From: JASHVB01 sp963762885
GTDB taxonomy: Bacteria > Pseudomonadota > Alphaproteobacteria > Acetobacterales > Acetobacteraceae
Assembly: GCA_963762885.1 (NCBI GenBank)
Contig: CAVXNH010000047.1
Location: 1-64,000, forward strand
Reading direction: 5' to 3'
DNA: 64,000 nucleotides
A program made the position numbers and the translations under genes. A model generated the notes under the pieces. It saw only the letters and a program-made list of their open reading frames with translations. It did no database searches and was not told the origin of the DNA. This document shows positions 1-9,384 of the stretch, in pieces. Numbering within the stretch: the stretch's first letter is position 1; the number at the start of each line of letters is the position of its first letter.

Positions 1-304
1 GGCACACCCGCACCAGGTCGTCGAGCTGCGGATGCATGGTGATCAGGTTGACGCCGAACGGCTGGGTGGTGAGCGCCTGGGTGCCGGCGATCTCGGCGGC
101 CAACTGATCGGGGCTCATCGAACCACAGGCGATGACGCCGAACCCGCCGGCATTGGAGATCGCCGCGACCAGGCGACGCTCGCTGACCCAGCTCATCGCG
201 CCGCCCAGCAGGGCGACGCGGCAGCCCAGGAAGGTGGTGCCGCGCGCCCATAGCCGGTCTAGTTCCGCCCGCGCAGCCCGAACGACATCCTCCCCCTCCC
301 TCAA
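1..304 (-). CDS. Nitronate monooxygenase (2-nitropropane dioxygenase) family, 5' part only
   Basis: The minus-strand frame reads FLGCRVALLGGAMSWVSER followed by LVAAISNAGGFGVIACGSM and a conserved SPDQLAAEI segment. This is the N-terminal part of the FMN-dependent TIM barrel of nitronate monooxygenases, which oxidise alkyl nitronates to carbonyl compounds and nitrite. The window edge cuts the gene, so only about 100 residues are seen. The start is unresolved: the only in-frame initiator is TTG at 304, while a well placed ATG at 288 with GGAGG before it lies in another frame, so a one-base indel near the start is possible. It reads in the same direction as lysC, 25 bp downstream of it. Confidence 0.75.
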   Translation of the reverse strand, partial: MREGEDVVRAARAELDRLWARGTTFLGCRVALLGGAMSWVSERRLVAAISNAGGFGVIACGSMSPDQLAAEIAGTQALTTQPFGVNLITMHPQLDDLVRVC

Positions 305-316
305 GGGGAGGGGGGG
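292..316. terminator. C/G-rich hairpin between lysC and the nitronate monooxygenase gene
   Basis: CCCCCTCCC and GGGGAGGGGG pair around a TCAA loop directly after the lysC stop codon. There is no long T run, so it may act as a weak terminator or be one of the C/G-rich intergenic hairpins that recur in this window (25444, 45905). It overlaps the uncertain start region of the downstream gene. Confidence 0.4.
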
Positions 317-329
317 AATGTTGCAGCTA

Positions 330-1562
330 TCAACTGGCATCGAGACCGTATGCGGTATGCAGCGCCCGCACGGCCAGTTCCGTGTATTCGGCGGCAATGA
401 GGACGGAAACCTTGATCTCGCTGGTGGAGATGACCTGGATGTTGATGGCCTTGTCGGCCAGGGCGCGGAACATGGTGTTGGCGACGCCCGCGTGGCTGCG
501 CATGCCGACGCCCACCACGCTGATCTTGGCGACGTTCGGGTCCTCGACCAGCTCGGCATAGTTGATCGCGGTCTTGATCCCCTCCAGCGCCAGCCGGGCG
601 CGCGGCAGGTCCGCCTTCCCTACCGTGAACGTCATGTCCGTCGTACCATCCGCGGAGATGTTCTGCACGATCATGTCCACGTTGACGTTTTGGTCCGCCA
701 GCGCGCTGAAGATAGTAGCGGCGATGCCTGGCCGGTCGGGCACGCGGCGCACCGTGATCTTGGACTCGTCACGCGAGTAGGCGATGCCGGCGACGTTTTC
801 TTTTTCCACGATTTCGTCCTCATCCACGACCAGGGTGCCCTCGGTGTCGCTGACCGGCCCGTCCTTGAAGCTGGACAACACCCGCACCCGCACCCGCTCG
901 TTCATCGCCAGCTCGACGCTGCGGGTCTGCAATACCTTAGCCCCGACGGATGCGAGCTCCAGCATTTCTTCGTAGGCAATTTTGGCCAATTTGCGGGCCT
1001 GCGGAACGATGCGCGGGTCAGTGGTGTAGACCCCGTCCACGTCGGTGTAGATGTCGCAGCGGTCGGCCTTCACCGCCGCCGCCAGCGCCACCGCGGAGGT
1101 ATCCGAGCCGCCACGCCCCAGCGTGGTGATGCGGCGGTTCGGGGCGATGCCCTGGAAGCCGGCGACGACCGGGACGTGCCCCTTCTCCATGCGGCTGATC
1201 AGGTCCGAACCGTCGATGTCGAGGATGCGTGCCTTGCCATGGGCGTTGTCGGTACGGATGGGAATTTGCCAGCCCTGCCAGGAGCGCGCCTCGACGCCGA
1301 TCTCCATCAGCGCGATTGCCAGCAGGCCGGTGGTAACCTGTTCGCCGGTCGAGACCACGGTGTCGTATTCCCTTGCGTCGTGCAGCGGCGACAGCGCCTG
1401 GCACCAGCCGACGAGCTGGTTGGTGGCGCCGGCCATGGCCGAGACCACGACGGCGACCTGGTTCCCCGCATCGACCTCGCGCTTGACCCGGGCCGCGACG
1501 TTGCGGATGCGGTCGAGGTCGGCGACCGAGGTGCCGCCGAATTTCATCACGATACGCGCCAT
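330..1562 (-). CDS. lysC: Aspartokinase
   Basis: Phosphorylates L-aspartate in the first step of the lysine/threonine/methionine/diaminopimelate pathway in the cytoplasm. The 410-residue protein begins MARIVMKFGGTSVAD, with the KFGGTSVAD nucleotide/aspartate-binding signature at residues 7-15. It has the kinase core motif RGGSDTSAVALAAA and then two C-terminal ACT-type regulatory modules (segments around ITVRRVPDRPG and ISVVGVGM), the usual sites for lysine/threonine feedback. The open frame extends 22 codons upstream, but the ATG at 1562 gives the conserved N-terminus. Length and organisation match monofunctional alphaproteobacterial LysC. ubiG is encoded divergently nearby, with a toxin-antitoxin pair between them. 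Confidence 0.95.
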   Translation of the reverse strand: MARIVMKFGGTSVADLDRIRNVAARVKREVDAGNQVAVVVSAMAGATNQLVGWCQALSPLHDAREYDTVVSTGEQVTTGLLAIALMEIGVEARSWQGWQIPIRTDNAHGKARILDIDGSDLISRMEKGHVPVVAGFQGIAPNRRITTLGRGGSDTSAVALAAAVKADRCDIYTDVDGVYTTDPRIVPQARKLAKIAYEEMLELASVGAKVLQTRSVELAMNERVRVRVLSSFKDGPVSDTEGTLVVDEDEIVEKENVAGIAYSRDESKITVRRVPDRPGIAATIFSALADQNVNVDMIVQNISADGTTDMTFTVGKADLPRARLALEGIKTAINYAELVEDPNVAKISVVGVGMRSHAGVANTMFRALADKAINIQVISTSEIKVSVLIAAEYTELAVRALHTAYGLDAS

Positions 1563-1703
1563 GTTCGGGATCGTTTGCCAGCGTTCAGTGGTCGGGTGAC
1601 ACATACTGGCGCGAGGCAGGAGGGGCAACCTTGGGTGGCGCGACCGTTTCGGTTACGAGAATGGCGTGTCTCGCAACGCTGGCAGTTGTCCGAACGCACG
1701 CCT

Positions 1704-1934
1704 ATGTTGCCCAGCATTGATAGCACCCCTCCACGTCGCGTCCGCTCGCCTGCCGCCCGCCTTGAAAGCGAGGAGGAAGCGCGATCCCGGCTGGCCTGGG
1801 AAGCGGAGATGGTCGCCGAGGCCCGCGCCGAGCTGGACGCCGGGCTCTATGTTGACGCCGACGATGTTGATGCCTGGATCGACAGCATCGGGACCGACCG
1901 CGAGTTGCCGCCACCCCCGACCCGGCGTTGCTGA
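1704..1934 (+). CDS. Antitoxin-like small acidic protein of a ParDE-type pair
   Basis: A 76-residue, Glu/Ala-rich helical protein (segments ARLESEEEARSRLAWEAEM and EARAELDAG), 12 bp upstream of a ParE/RelE-type toxin gene in the same direction. Size, acidity and position are those of a ParD/antitoxin, and the C-terminal stretch DDVDAWIDSIGT resembles the toxin-wrapping tail of CopG/ParD-like antitoxins. The N-terminal DNA-binding fold is not obvious by eye. The larger frame around it overlaps lysC antisense and is not coding, so ATG 1704 is the sensible start. Confidence 0.7.
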   Translation: MLPSIDSTPPRRVRSPAARLESEEEARSRLAWEAEMVAEARAELDAGLYVDADDVDAWIDSIGTDRELPPPPTRRC

Positions 1935-1946
1935 GCCGGCGGCCGC

Positions 1947-2258
1947 GTGCCGCGCAGGCTGATCTATGCGCCTCGGGCGATAGAGGACCTCAAATCGATC
2001 CGCGGCTGGCTGAGCCAGCCGGGCTCGGGACCCCGGGCTCGTCGGCGGTTGAGCGCGATCCGCGCAGCGATCAATCGGCTGCGCGGGTACCCCTGCCGTT
2101 ATCCGGTGGGCCAATACCCCGGTGTGCGGGAGCTGCCCTGCGACGGCGGCTACCGTGCGCTCTATGAAGTTCTCCTCGACACCGGACGCGACGAGACCGC
2201 GGGCGACATGCGAGTGCTCCGGGTGTTCGGTCCTGTCCAGGCCCGTAGCCACCTCTGA
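1947..2258 (+). CDS. ParE/RelE-family toxin of a type II toxin-antitoxin system
   Basis: A 103-residue basic protein starting MPRRLIYAPRAIEDLKSIRGW, which matches the ParE/RelE-fold N-terminus (beta strand, then A..DL..I..W). It ends with the conserved strands around GVRELPCDGGYRALYEV and RVLRVFGPVQ. ParE proteins poison DNA gyrase and RelE members cleave mRNA; which applies here cannot be told. The antitoxin-like gene is immediately upstream. The pair sits between the divergent housekeeping genes lysC and ubiG. Confidence 0.85.
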   Translation: MPRRLIYAPRAIEDLKSIRGWLSQPGSGPRARRRLSAIRAAINRLRGYPCRYPVGQYPGVRELPCDGGYRALYEVLLDTGRDETAGDMRVLRVFGPVQARSHL

Positions 2259-2410
2259 ACTCGTAACGGTGTTGCGTTGCCGGCCTCCGCCGCACCTGTG
2301 CGAGCGACGGCGCCGGTCACGCGAGCGCAGCGCCGCTCGGATCACGGCGGCATTCTTGCCAGCGGCCGCTGGCTCGCCGCACATATCCCTGCGCCACAGG
2401 AGGGCAACCG

Positions 2411-3121
2411 ATGAGCAATACGACCGTTTCGGCCGCCGAGGTCGCGCGGTTCAACGCGCTGGCGGCCGACTGGTGGGACCCGAACGGATCGATGAGGCCG
2501 CTGCACCGCATGAACCCGGCGCGGATCGGCTGGATCGCAGAGCATGTGGCGCGGCGGTTCCCGAACAGCGCGGGCGTGCGGGTGCTCGACGTGGGCTGCG
2601 GTGCCGGCCTGGCGGCGGAAGCGCTGGCCCGGCGCGGCCTCGACGTGCTGGGCCTGGACGCCGCCGCCGAGACGATCGCCGCGGCGGAAGCGCATGCGGC
2701 GGGGCAGGGATTGCGCCTGGCGTATCGGGTGGGCGCACCCGAGGATTTGCTGGTGGAGGGACTGCGTTTCCCGGTGGTGACCGCGCTGGAGGTGATCGAG
2801 CATGTGCCCGATCCGGCCGCCTTCGCCCGGACGTTGGCGGGTCTGTTGGAACCCGGGGGACTTTTGTTCCTTTCCACGCTGAACCGCACGGCTCGCGCTT
2901 TCCTGTCAGCCAAGGTGGGCGCCGAATACCTGCTTCGCTGGCTGCCGGTGGGCACCCATGACTGGCGCAGATTCATCACCCCGGCGGAGCTGGGCGGATT
3001 GCTGCGAGAAGCCGGGTTGCGGGTGTCCGACGTGACCGGCCTGGTGCCGGACCCGCTGCGCGGGGGCTGGCGAACGGCGCGGGACGTCGGGGTGAATTAT
3101 ATGCTCGCCGCGGAAGGTTGA
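2411..3121 (+). CDS. ubiG: Bifunctional 3-demethylubiquinone/2-polyprenyl-6-hydroxyphenol O-methyltransferase
   Basis: Catalyses both O-methylation steps of ubiquinone biosynthesis using SAM. The 236-residue protein has the UbiG hallmark WWDPNGSM at residues 21-28 followed by LHRMNPARI, then the Rossmann SAM motif LDVGCGAG at 59-66 and the post-I/II acidic region EVIEHVPDP. C-terminal features THDWRRFITPAEL and VNYMLAAEG are typical of UbiG. A good ribosome-binding site (AGGAGGG, 2399-2405) precedes the ATG. The gene is intact and of normal family length. A strong hairpin follows the stop codon. Confidence 0.95.
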   Translation: MSNTTVSAAEVARFNALAADWWDPNGSMRPLHRMNPARIGWIAEHVARRFPNSAGVRVLDVGCGAGLAAEALARRGLDVLGLDAAAETIAAAEAHAAGQGLRLAYRVGAPEDLLVEGLRFPVVTALEVIEHVPDPAAFARTLAGLLEPGGLLFLSTLNRTARAFLSAKVGAEYLLRWLPVGTHDWRRFITPAELGGLLREAGLRVSDVTGLVPDPLRGGWRTARDVGVNYMLAAEG

Positions 3122-3149
3122 GCGAAACCAGTCTCAATGACGGGAGCGG

Positions 3150-3193
3150 CGTCCTACGTCATGGCGGGCCTTCGCCCGCCATGACGTAGGACG
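3150..3193. repeat. Perfect 20-bp inverted repeat with CTTC loop; terminator-like member of a dispersed palindrome family
   Basis: The arms CGTCCTACGTCATGGCGGGC and their exact complement flank a 4-base loop. The core GTCATGGCGGGC recurs, with variation, at 5032, 15311, 56416, 58355 and 61272, always between genes. It lies between the convergent ubiG and isochorismatase genes, so it may terminate both. Confidence 0.85.
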
Positions 3194-3213
3194 CGAGTAT
3201 CGCCGGCTTCGTG

Positions 3214-3969
3214 TCAGGCTTGCGTCTCGCTGGATACGGCCTGGGTGTTGCGCATCAGTTGCCGCACGACGAAGTCGGTGTCCATCACGTCGCCGAATAT
3301 GGCGTAGAACGCGAGCAAGGACGCGCGGTGCTCCTCCATCGTCATTGCGGCATTGGCATCGGTCACCATCACTGTGCGGAAATTCGTCATCATCGCATCG
3401 CGTGCGGATGACTCGCAGCACACGTTGGTCACGGTCCCGGTGATCAGCACCGTGTCGAACCCGCGGGCACGCAGGCGATACGGCAGGTCCGAGGCCCCGG
3501 GCAGGAACGCGCTGAAACGATATTTGCGCACGATCTCGTCCTCGGAGCGCACGTCCAGGTCCGGCCAGAGTTCCTGACCCTTGCTGCCTTCGCTCATCGC
3601 CGCTTCGCGCCGTGCGCGGGCCGCCGGCGTCATCATCGCCTGCGAGACGCTCCATTCCATCGAGGCGCGGGCATCGAACGTGTTCATGATCCAGAAGACG
3701 CCGCCGCCGCTGGCGCGGACCGCGGCCGCGAGGCGATTGACCTCGGGCACGATATCGCGCGCCATCGGACAGACGGCGTGGCCGACGGCCTCGTCCATGA
3801 AAGCGTTCTGCAAGTCCACGACAACCAGGGCCGTGCGATGCGGATCAAGGTCGGCGAAGGGATGCGGCGTGCCGCAACGTGCGAGCACGCGCGCGGCGAT
3901 GTGGTCGGGAATGTCGTCCAGCCAGCGCATCGATTTCTCGCCTTTGCGGTGGTCGTTCATATCATTCAT
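3214..3969 (-). CDS. Isochorismatase-family cysteine hydrolase
   Basis: A 251-residue alpha/beta hydrolase of the isochorismatase/nicotinamidase/biuret-hydrolase superfamily. The triad is visible: Asp52 in VVVDLQNAF, Lys149 in IVRKYRFSAF and the nucleophile Cys184 in TNVCCESSARDA, with the cis-peptide region GTVTN before it. Members hydrolyse amides or vinyl ethers; the specificity here is unknown. An alternative start at codon 14 (position 3930) has a better Shine-Dalgarno (AAAGGCGAG). A cupin gene is divergently oriented 150 bp away, and a shared regulatory region is possible. Confidence 0.88.
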   Translation of the reverse strand: MNDMNDHRKGEKSMRWLDDIPDHIAARVLARCGTPHPFADLDPHRTALVVVDLQNAFMDEAVGHAVCPMARDIVPEVNRLAAAVRASGGGVFWIMNTFDARASMEWSVSQAMMTPAARARREAAMSEGSKGQELWPDLDVRSEDEIVRKYRFSAFLPGASDLPYRLRARGFDTVLITGTVTNVCCESSARDAMMTNFRTVMVTDANAAMTMEEHRASLLAFYAIFGDVMDTDFVVRQLMRNTQAVSSETQA

Positions 3970-4117
3970 CGCCGGATCGGGGCATCAATGATCGCTCGTG
4001 TCTCGATCGTGACGGCATGCGGCTCACCGCATGTAGTCGACGAGACGCGGATTTGCGCCCCGCGCGGACTTCGTTGCACATTTGCCATCCCACACCGCCG
4101 CCGCAGCGAGGCCCGCC

Positions 4118-4492
4118 ATGCGACCGTCAGCCGAAGCGAAGATTGCCCGCCTGTCCGAAGCCCCGGCTGTGTCGTTCGGTCCTCTCGCGCACTATCAGCG
4201 GTTGACCGGAGAGGATGGACTGCCGGTGTTCACCGGTGTGCAGACCTGCCAACCGGGCTACGCCACGCCGCTGCATTGGCATCCGTACATCGAATGCCTG
4301 TTCGTGCTGGAAGGCACCATGGAGGCGTGGCTGGAGGGCCAGCAGGACAGCCCATGGGTACTGTCGGCCGGCGACATGATCGCGCTGCCTGCCTGCACCC
4401 CGCATGTGTTCCGCAATGCCGGCGACGGGACGTTGCGATTGCTTGGCATCCACAGCTCGCCGACGCGCATCGTGCATCGCGTGGACGAATAA
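4118..4492 (+). CDS. Small single-domain cupin
   Basis: A 124-residue protein with both cupin motifs: motif 1 around LHWHPYIECLFVLEG (His, His and Glu metal ligands) and motif 2 around PACTPHVFRNAGDG (His ligand). Such proteins bind a divalent metal in a small beta barrel and act as dioxygenases, isomerases or sensors. No substrate can be assigned. The ATG at 4118 begins the conserved part; a TTG at 4082 is a less likely start. It is divergent from the hydrolase gene. Confidence 0.85.
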   Translation: MRPSAEAKIARLSEAPAVSFGPLAHYQRLTGEDGLPVFTGVQTCQPGYATPLHWHPYIECLFVLEGTMEAWLEGQQDSPWVLSAGDMIALPACTPHVFRNAGDGTLRLLGIHSSPTRIVHRVDE

Positions 4493-4650
4493 TTGCGCGG
4501 CTTGGCCACATGAACTCATCTTTCACACGATCGCTATAAAAATCGCAGGCCCCTCCAGGTTCGGGCAACATTCTGACACGATTAATTGCACTTATCCGGA
4601 ATGTGCGGGGCGTAAGATGCGTCTCGCGCCAAAGGGATGAGGACAGTGCG

Positions 4651-4854
4651 ATGTGCACAGAACAGACCACGGCACCCACGCTGCGCGGCTGGCTGCGCGA
4701 CCCGATGATCCGTCTGGTGATGGAAAGCGATGGCGTGACAGAGCAGGATATGATCGCACTGGTTCGACGTGTAACGGCTGCTGTTGCATCGCGTCCCGAT
4801 ACGCTGCCGGCCCTGGCGCAGCTTTGCGTTTCGGAGGGCCAGGCTGCCTGGTGA
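4651..4854 (+). CDS. Small conserved-looking hypothetical protein, 67 aa
   Basis: ATG at 4651 is preceded by GATGAGGA at suitable spacing. The protein is largely helical (RGWLRDPMIRLVMESDGVT, then VRRVTAAVASRPDTLPAL), with no signal peptide or membrane segment. The DPMIR...DGV pattern resembles short uncharacterised alphaproteobacterial proteins, but I do not recognise a named family. It stands alone, followed by a repeat-rich gene-free region. Confidence 0.6.
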   Translation: MCTEQTTAPTLRGWLRDPMIRLVMESDGVTEQDMIALVRRVTAAVASRPDTLPALAQLCVSEGQAAW

Positions 4855-5582
4855 TGGCCAGAGCGGTTTCACCCTGACTGGAATCGCCCCCCTGTCATTG
4901 CGAGTTGGCCACCCTGCGGTGGTGGCCGACCCGCCCTGAATGAAACTGCGGTGGTGCCCGCCCCCCACGTCACGCCGACGTAGGTCGGCATCCACGACTT
5001 TTCTCGCGGCACGCCGCATAGTCCTGGACGGCGGGCCTTCGCCCGCCATGACGTGGGAGCCGGGCAACACGGGTTGTTTCTTGCTAGGAGCGGAGCGACG
5101 AAGCAATCTCCCGCCTGACGAACCACGTGCGGTTCGTCAGGCGGGAGATTGCTTCGCTGCTCAGTTCTTCGCAATGATAGGGGGGCTTCGCGGCATTCCC
5201 ACTCAAGGTGAAAGCGCTTCAGCCGCGAAACCCGCATTGTAACGATCGGACGTGGAATATCCGGCTTTAACCCGGCCACCCAACTCTTCGGCCTGGCTTG
5301 ATCCGCACGGGCCTGGCGCGGCGATGCAACAGAGATTTGCTGCCAGCGAGCCTGATTATGCTGACCGCGCCGCAGGACGAGGGGGAGTGATCGCTCGCCA
5401 CGGGCGATCGGTTGATTTCGCACTTCGACGGGGTGGCGACCAATTCGGCGGAGTCAGAAAATTTGACACATTGGTGTAACGCGGCCCGGCTGCGAGCGGC
5501 AACTGCCTCTAAAGACGTCCTTTTTCCTGTTGGCATGCTTTCTGCTTCCACAGACTCACGGTTTGGTGAGGAGCTTCCGTGG
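4855..5582. other. Gene-free, repeat-rich intergenic region (728 bp)
   Basis: No frame here has coding character. It contains a copy of the GGCGGGCCTTCGCCCGCC palindrome (about 5032-5049) and the 26-bp-arm palindrome at 5099-5156. It also holds GTGGTGGCCGAC-type simple inverted sequence near 4905-4930. Toward 5500 the composition becomes less GC-rich just before the small membrane-protein gene, where a promoter would be expected. Confidence 0.6.
5099..5156. repeat. Perfect 26-bp inverted repeat, 6-base loop
   Basis: The left arm starts CGAAGCAATCTCCCGCCTGA and its exact complement ends TTGCTTCG, around the loop ACGTGC. A partial inverted counterpart of the sequence on its left (TTTCTTGCTAG plus GAAGCAATCTC) lies at 5841-5870, so a palindromic, MITE-like unit flanks the small gene at 5583. 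Confidence 0.85.
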
Positions 5583-5777
5583 ATGTCTTCCGCCGAGGAT
5601 CGCGAACAAAGAGTGATCTTGTTTTTCGTGCCAGTGATGGTGCTGCTGCTCGGCTGCGGCGCCAGCCTGCTGCCGCCGGCGACGCTAAGCCAGGTGCTCG
5701 CCTGCCTGACTGTTTGGACCTGCCTATCAATCCCACTGGCGGTGCTGGTCGGCCACTGCGCGCTGGGCGAGGAATAG
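5583..5777 (+). CDS. Small two-helix membrane protein, 64 aa
   Basis: ATG 5583 has GAGGAG 11 bases upstream. The product has a short charged N-terminus (MSSAEDREQR), a hydrophobic helix around residues 11-32 (VILFFVPVMVLLLGCGASLL) and a second at about 37-57, ending in GHCALGEE. This predicts a two-pass inner-membrane protein. No family is recognised. It is flanked on both sides by copies of the same palindromic repeat. Confidence 0.55.
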   Translation: MSSAEDREQRVILFFVPVMVLLLGCGASLLPPATLSQVLACLTVWTCLSIPLAVLVGHCALGEE

Positions 5778-5805
5778 GGTTGCGGTCCTAACCCTTCGTG
5801 CCCTG

Positions 5806-5870
5806 CAATCTCCCGCGTGAGTTCGCGGGTCCTCTCGGAGGAGATTGCTTCGCTTCGCTAGCAAGAAACA
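5806..5870. repeat. Hairpin plus inverted partial copy of the 5074-5110 sequence
   Basis: CAATCTCC and GGAGATTG form a stem around 25 bases, followed by GCTAGCAAGAAACA. The latter is the reverse complement of TGTTTCTTGCTAG at 5075-5087. It is best explained as the second end of the same dispersed palindromic element. Confidence 0.6.
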
Positions 5871-5959
5871 GTCCCCCGCGTCATGGCCGGCGCAGGCCTG
5901 TGGCCAAATCGCAATGACGGGATTGGACGCAGGGCGCCAGCCTGGTCTCGCCCCCCGGC

Positions 5960-8900
5960 CTACAACTCCTCCACCTGGTCCACACCGGGTAGCAGTTTCA
6001 GCGCCTGCGTGAGCCGCGGGGTGACGTTGAAGCCACCGGGCAGGGCGATCTCCACGCTTTGCTCGGAGCCCAGCCGCGGCACCAGAACCACACGGCCTTT
6101 GCCGCTGCCGGCGGTGGAGAGCAAATCGCGGATGTGCGGGACAGTGACGGTCTCGCGCAGCCAGACGCGCATCGAGGCGCCCGCCGCCGCGGCCGCCTGA
6201 TCGAGCAATACCACGTCCTGCGCGGTTACGCGCAGCGCCTCGCCTTCCAGGCGGAGGTCGGCGGTGACCAGCAGGTTGGCGCCGTCAGCCACGGCGTCAC
6301 GCGCCCGGGCCAGGACTTCGCTGAACAGCGTGACCTCGCAGGAGCCGGAGGCGTCAGACAGCCGCACCCAGGCCATGCGGCTGCCGGTGCGGGTGATGCG
6401 TTCCTTGGTGGCCACCACGTTGCCGGCCAGCTTACGCGGGTCGCGCCGGCCTGGGCACGGACCTCGACCTGCGCGCAGGGGATCACGCCAAGCCGGCGCA
6501 AGGCCTGGGCGTAGGCGTCCAGCGGATGGGCGGTGAGGTGGAAGCCGATCGCCTCTGCCTCGAAGGCCAGGCGCTCGAGCTGCGGCCAATCTGGAGTTTG
6601 CGGCAGGCGCAATTGCTCGGTCTGGCCGCCGCTGCCGCCGAACATGGCGATCTGGCCGCTTTCGCGTTCCTCCGCCAGGGTCACGGCGCGGCGCAGGATG
6701 GTCTCGGCGGCAGCGAACAGGCGGGCTCGGTTGGGTTCCATTTTGTCGAACGCGCCGGCCTTCACCAGGTGTTCGATCTGCATGCGGTTGAGCTGGCGCG
6801 GATCGATCCGTGCGGCGAAGTCGGCGAGGTCCGCGAACGGTTTTTCCCCCCGCGCGGCGGCCACCGCCTGCATTGCGGCGAGGCCGACCTTCTTGATCGC
6901 TGCCAGGGCGTAGCGAATCGCCAGCTTGCCGTCGTCGGCGTACTCCACCGAGAAGTCGGCCAGCGAGCGGTTGATATCGGGCGGCAGGATGCGGGTGCCC
7001 GCGCGCTCGGCTTCCTGCTTCAAGGCGGCGAGGCGGTCGGTGTTGCCCAGCGCCAGGCTCATGCAGGCGGCGATGAAGACTTCCGGGTGGTTGGCCTTCA
7101 TCCAGGCGGTCTGGTAGGAGACCAGCGCGTAGGCGGCGGCGTGCGACTTGTTGAAGCCGTAATCAGCGAACTTCGCCATCAGGTCAAAGACTTCGGTGGC
7201 TTTTTCCTCAGTGATGCCGCGGCCGGTGGCGCCACGCATGAAGATCTCGCGCTGGGCCTCCATCTCCGAGCGGATCTTCTTGCCCATGGCGCGGCGCAGC
7301 AGGTCGGCGCCGCCCAGGCTGTAGCCGCCCATCCGCTGGGCGATCTGCATCACCTGTTCCTGGTAGACAATGATGCCGTAGGTCTCGCTGAGGATCTCGG
7401 TCAACTCGGGATGTGGCGCCTCCCAGGGCTCGCCATGCTTGTGGCGGCAGAAATCCGGGATGTTGGCCATCGGCCCGGGGCGATACAGCGCGCCGAGCGC
7501 GATCAGGTCGTCGAACCGATCGGGCCGCATCAGGCGCAGCGCGTCGCGCATGCCCTGGCCTTCAAACTGGAAAACTCCCCCGGCATCGCCGCGCTGCAAC
7601 ATCTCGTAGGTCTTCGCGTCGTCCAGCGGCAGGCGTTCGAGGTCGACCTCGATGCCCAGGCCGTGCAGCAGTCCGACAGCGCGTTGCAAGATGGTCAGCG
7701 TGGTCAACCCGAGAAAATCGAATTTCACCAGCCCCGCCTGCTCGACGTATTTCATCGAATATTGCGTGACGAGAAATTCGGAGCGCGGATCGCGATAGAG
7801 CGGGACCAGTTCGATCAGTGGGCGGTCGCCGATCACCACACCGGCGGCGTGGGTGGATGCGTGGCGATACAGGCCCTCGATCTGGAGCGCGATTTCCAGC
7901 AGGCGGGCGACGCCCTCGTCGTCGTCGCGCAACTGGCGCAGGCGGGGCTCCTGCTTGATCGCCTCTTGCAAGGTGACGGGGTGGGCCGGGTTGTTCGGGA
8001 TTAGTTCGGCGACCTTGTTGACCTGGCCGAAGGGGAGGCCGAGCACGCGGCCGACGTCGCGCACCGCAGCGCGGGCTTGCAGCTTGCCGAAGGTGATGAT
8101 CTGCGCGACGCGGTCGCCGCCGTATTCGTTGCGGACATAGTCGATGACGCGGTCGCGGCCTTCCTGGCAAAAATCGATATCGAAGTCCGGCATCGACACG
8201 CGTTCCGGGTTGAGGAAGCGCTCGAACAGCAGGTTGAAGCGGAGTGGGTCGAGGTCGGTGATGGTCAGCGCCCAGGCGGCAACTGAGCCGGCGCCGGAGC
8301 CGCGGCCGGGACCGACGGGGATGCCCTGCGCCTTGGCCCACTGGATGAAGTCGGCGACGATCAGGAAGTAGCCCGGAGAAACCCATCTTGGCGATGACGC
8401 CGAGCTCGTAGTCCAGGCGCTCCTTGTAGCGGGTGCGGGTGGCGGCGTCGGCGGCGATGGCGTCCATGCGGCGGTCGAGGCCTTCCGCTGCCATGGCGCG
8501 GACGGTTTCTTCCTCGGTGGCGCCCTGATGGACTTTGGGGCTGACCGGCAGCAGCGGCTTGCGGGTCTCCATCATCACGGCGCAGCGGCGGGCGATGGCG
8601 AGCGTGTTGTCGCAAGCCTCCGGCAGGTCGGCGAACAGCGCTGCGCATGTCGGCGGCGGGCTTGAACCAGTGTTCCGGGCGTGACGCGGCGGCGTTCCTG
8701 TTCCGACAGCAGGCGGGCTTCGGCGATGCAGAGCAGGGCGTCGTGCGCTTCGAACATCGCTTGGGTGGCGAAGAAGCAGTCGTTGGTGGCGACCAGTGGC
8801 AGGTTCTGTGCGTCGGCGAGGACGATCATGCCCGGCTCGATGGCGGCCTCGAGCGGCAGGCCGTGGCGGTGCAGTTCGACGATAGTGCGGTCGGGGAAGG

Positions 8901-9384
8901 CTTCTGCGAATTGGCGGAGCAGGCGTTCCGCTTCGTGCCGCTGGCCGTCGGCGAGGAGGCGGGCAAGCGGGCCGGTGGTGCCGCCAGTGAGGAGGAGAAG
9001 GCCGGCGGCGTGCTGGGCGATGCGGTCGAAGGCGAGCTGCGGCTTCAGGCCGGGGTCGGTGTCGAGGAAGCCAGCCGAGGAGAGGCGTTGCAGGTTGGCG
9101 AGGCCGGTGGCGTCCTGGGCGAGCAGGACGATTGGTTCGGGGGCGAGGCGCGGGTTGTCGGGGCGAGTCAGGGCGAGCTGGCAGCCGATGATCGGCTGGA
9201 TGCCCTTGCCGACGCAGTATTGGCTGAATTCCAGGGCGCCGAACAGGTTGCCGGTGTCGGTAATCGCCACCGCCGGCATCTCCGCCTCGCGGGCGAGGGC
9301 GGGGAGCTTGTCCACTTTGATCGCGCCCTCGCTGAGCGAGTACGCGGAGTGGCAACGGAGGTGGACGAAATCGGCGTGGGGCAT
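5960..9384 (-). CDS. dnaE: DNA polymerase III alpha subunit, reading frame disrupted by indels
   Basis: Catalytic subunit of the replicative polymerase. Segments follow each other in the right order over about 1140 codons: PHP domain (FVHLRCHSAYSLSEGAI), palm with the catalytic Asp pair in MPDFDIDFCQEGRDR near residue 400, fingers (EIMYQEQ-like IVYQEQVMQIAQRMGGYSLGG, written here in two parts), HhH region, and a C-terminal OB fold (KERITRTGSRMAWVRLSD). The frame changes near 8668 (+G), 8641 (+A), 8372 (+G) and 6436 (-1). The first three sum to +3 and restore the frame. The PHP domain and length point to DnaE1 rather than the shorter ImuC/DnaE2. Because dnaE1 is essential, sequence error is likelier than true loss. 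Confidence 0.92.

Noticed and set aside
132..1934. A 600-codon plus-strand open frame
   Set aside because: Its first 500 codons lie antisense to lysC and read as low-information Gly/Arg/Asp/Val sequence. Only its last 76 codons (1704-1934) are a plausible gene.
4586..4618. A sigma70 promoter TTGCAC ... TAAGAT upstream of the 67-aa gene
   Set aside because: The spacing of about 21 bases is too long for a confident call, so I did not list it as a feature.
6526..8004. A 492-codon plus-strand open frame antisense to dnaE
   Set aside because: An artefact of high GC opposite a conserved polymerase. No domain pattern, and the minus strand has clear DnaE motifs.
6436..8668. Programmed frameshifting as an explanation of the dnaE breaks
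   Set aside because: The sites (CCCGGAAC, CGCAGCG, CCGGGCT, CGCGTAAG) are not slippery heptamers and several would be needed in one gene. Similar shifts occur in many unrelated genes.
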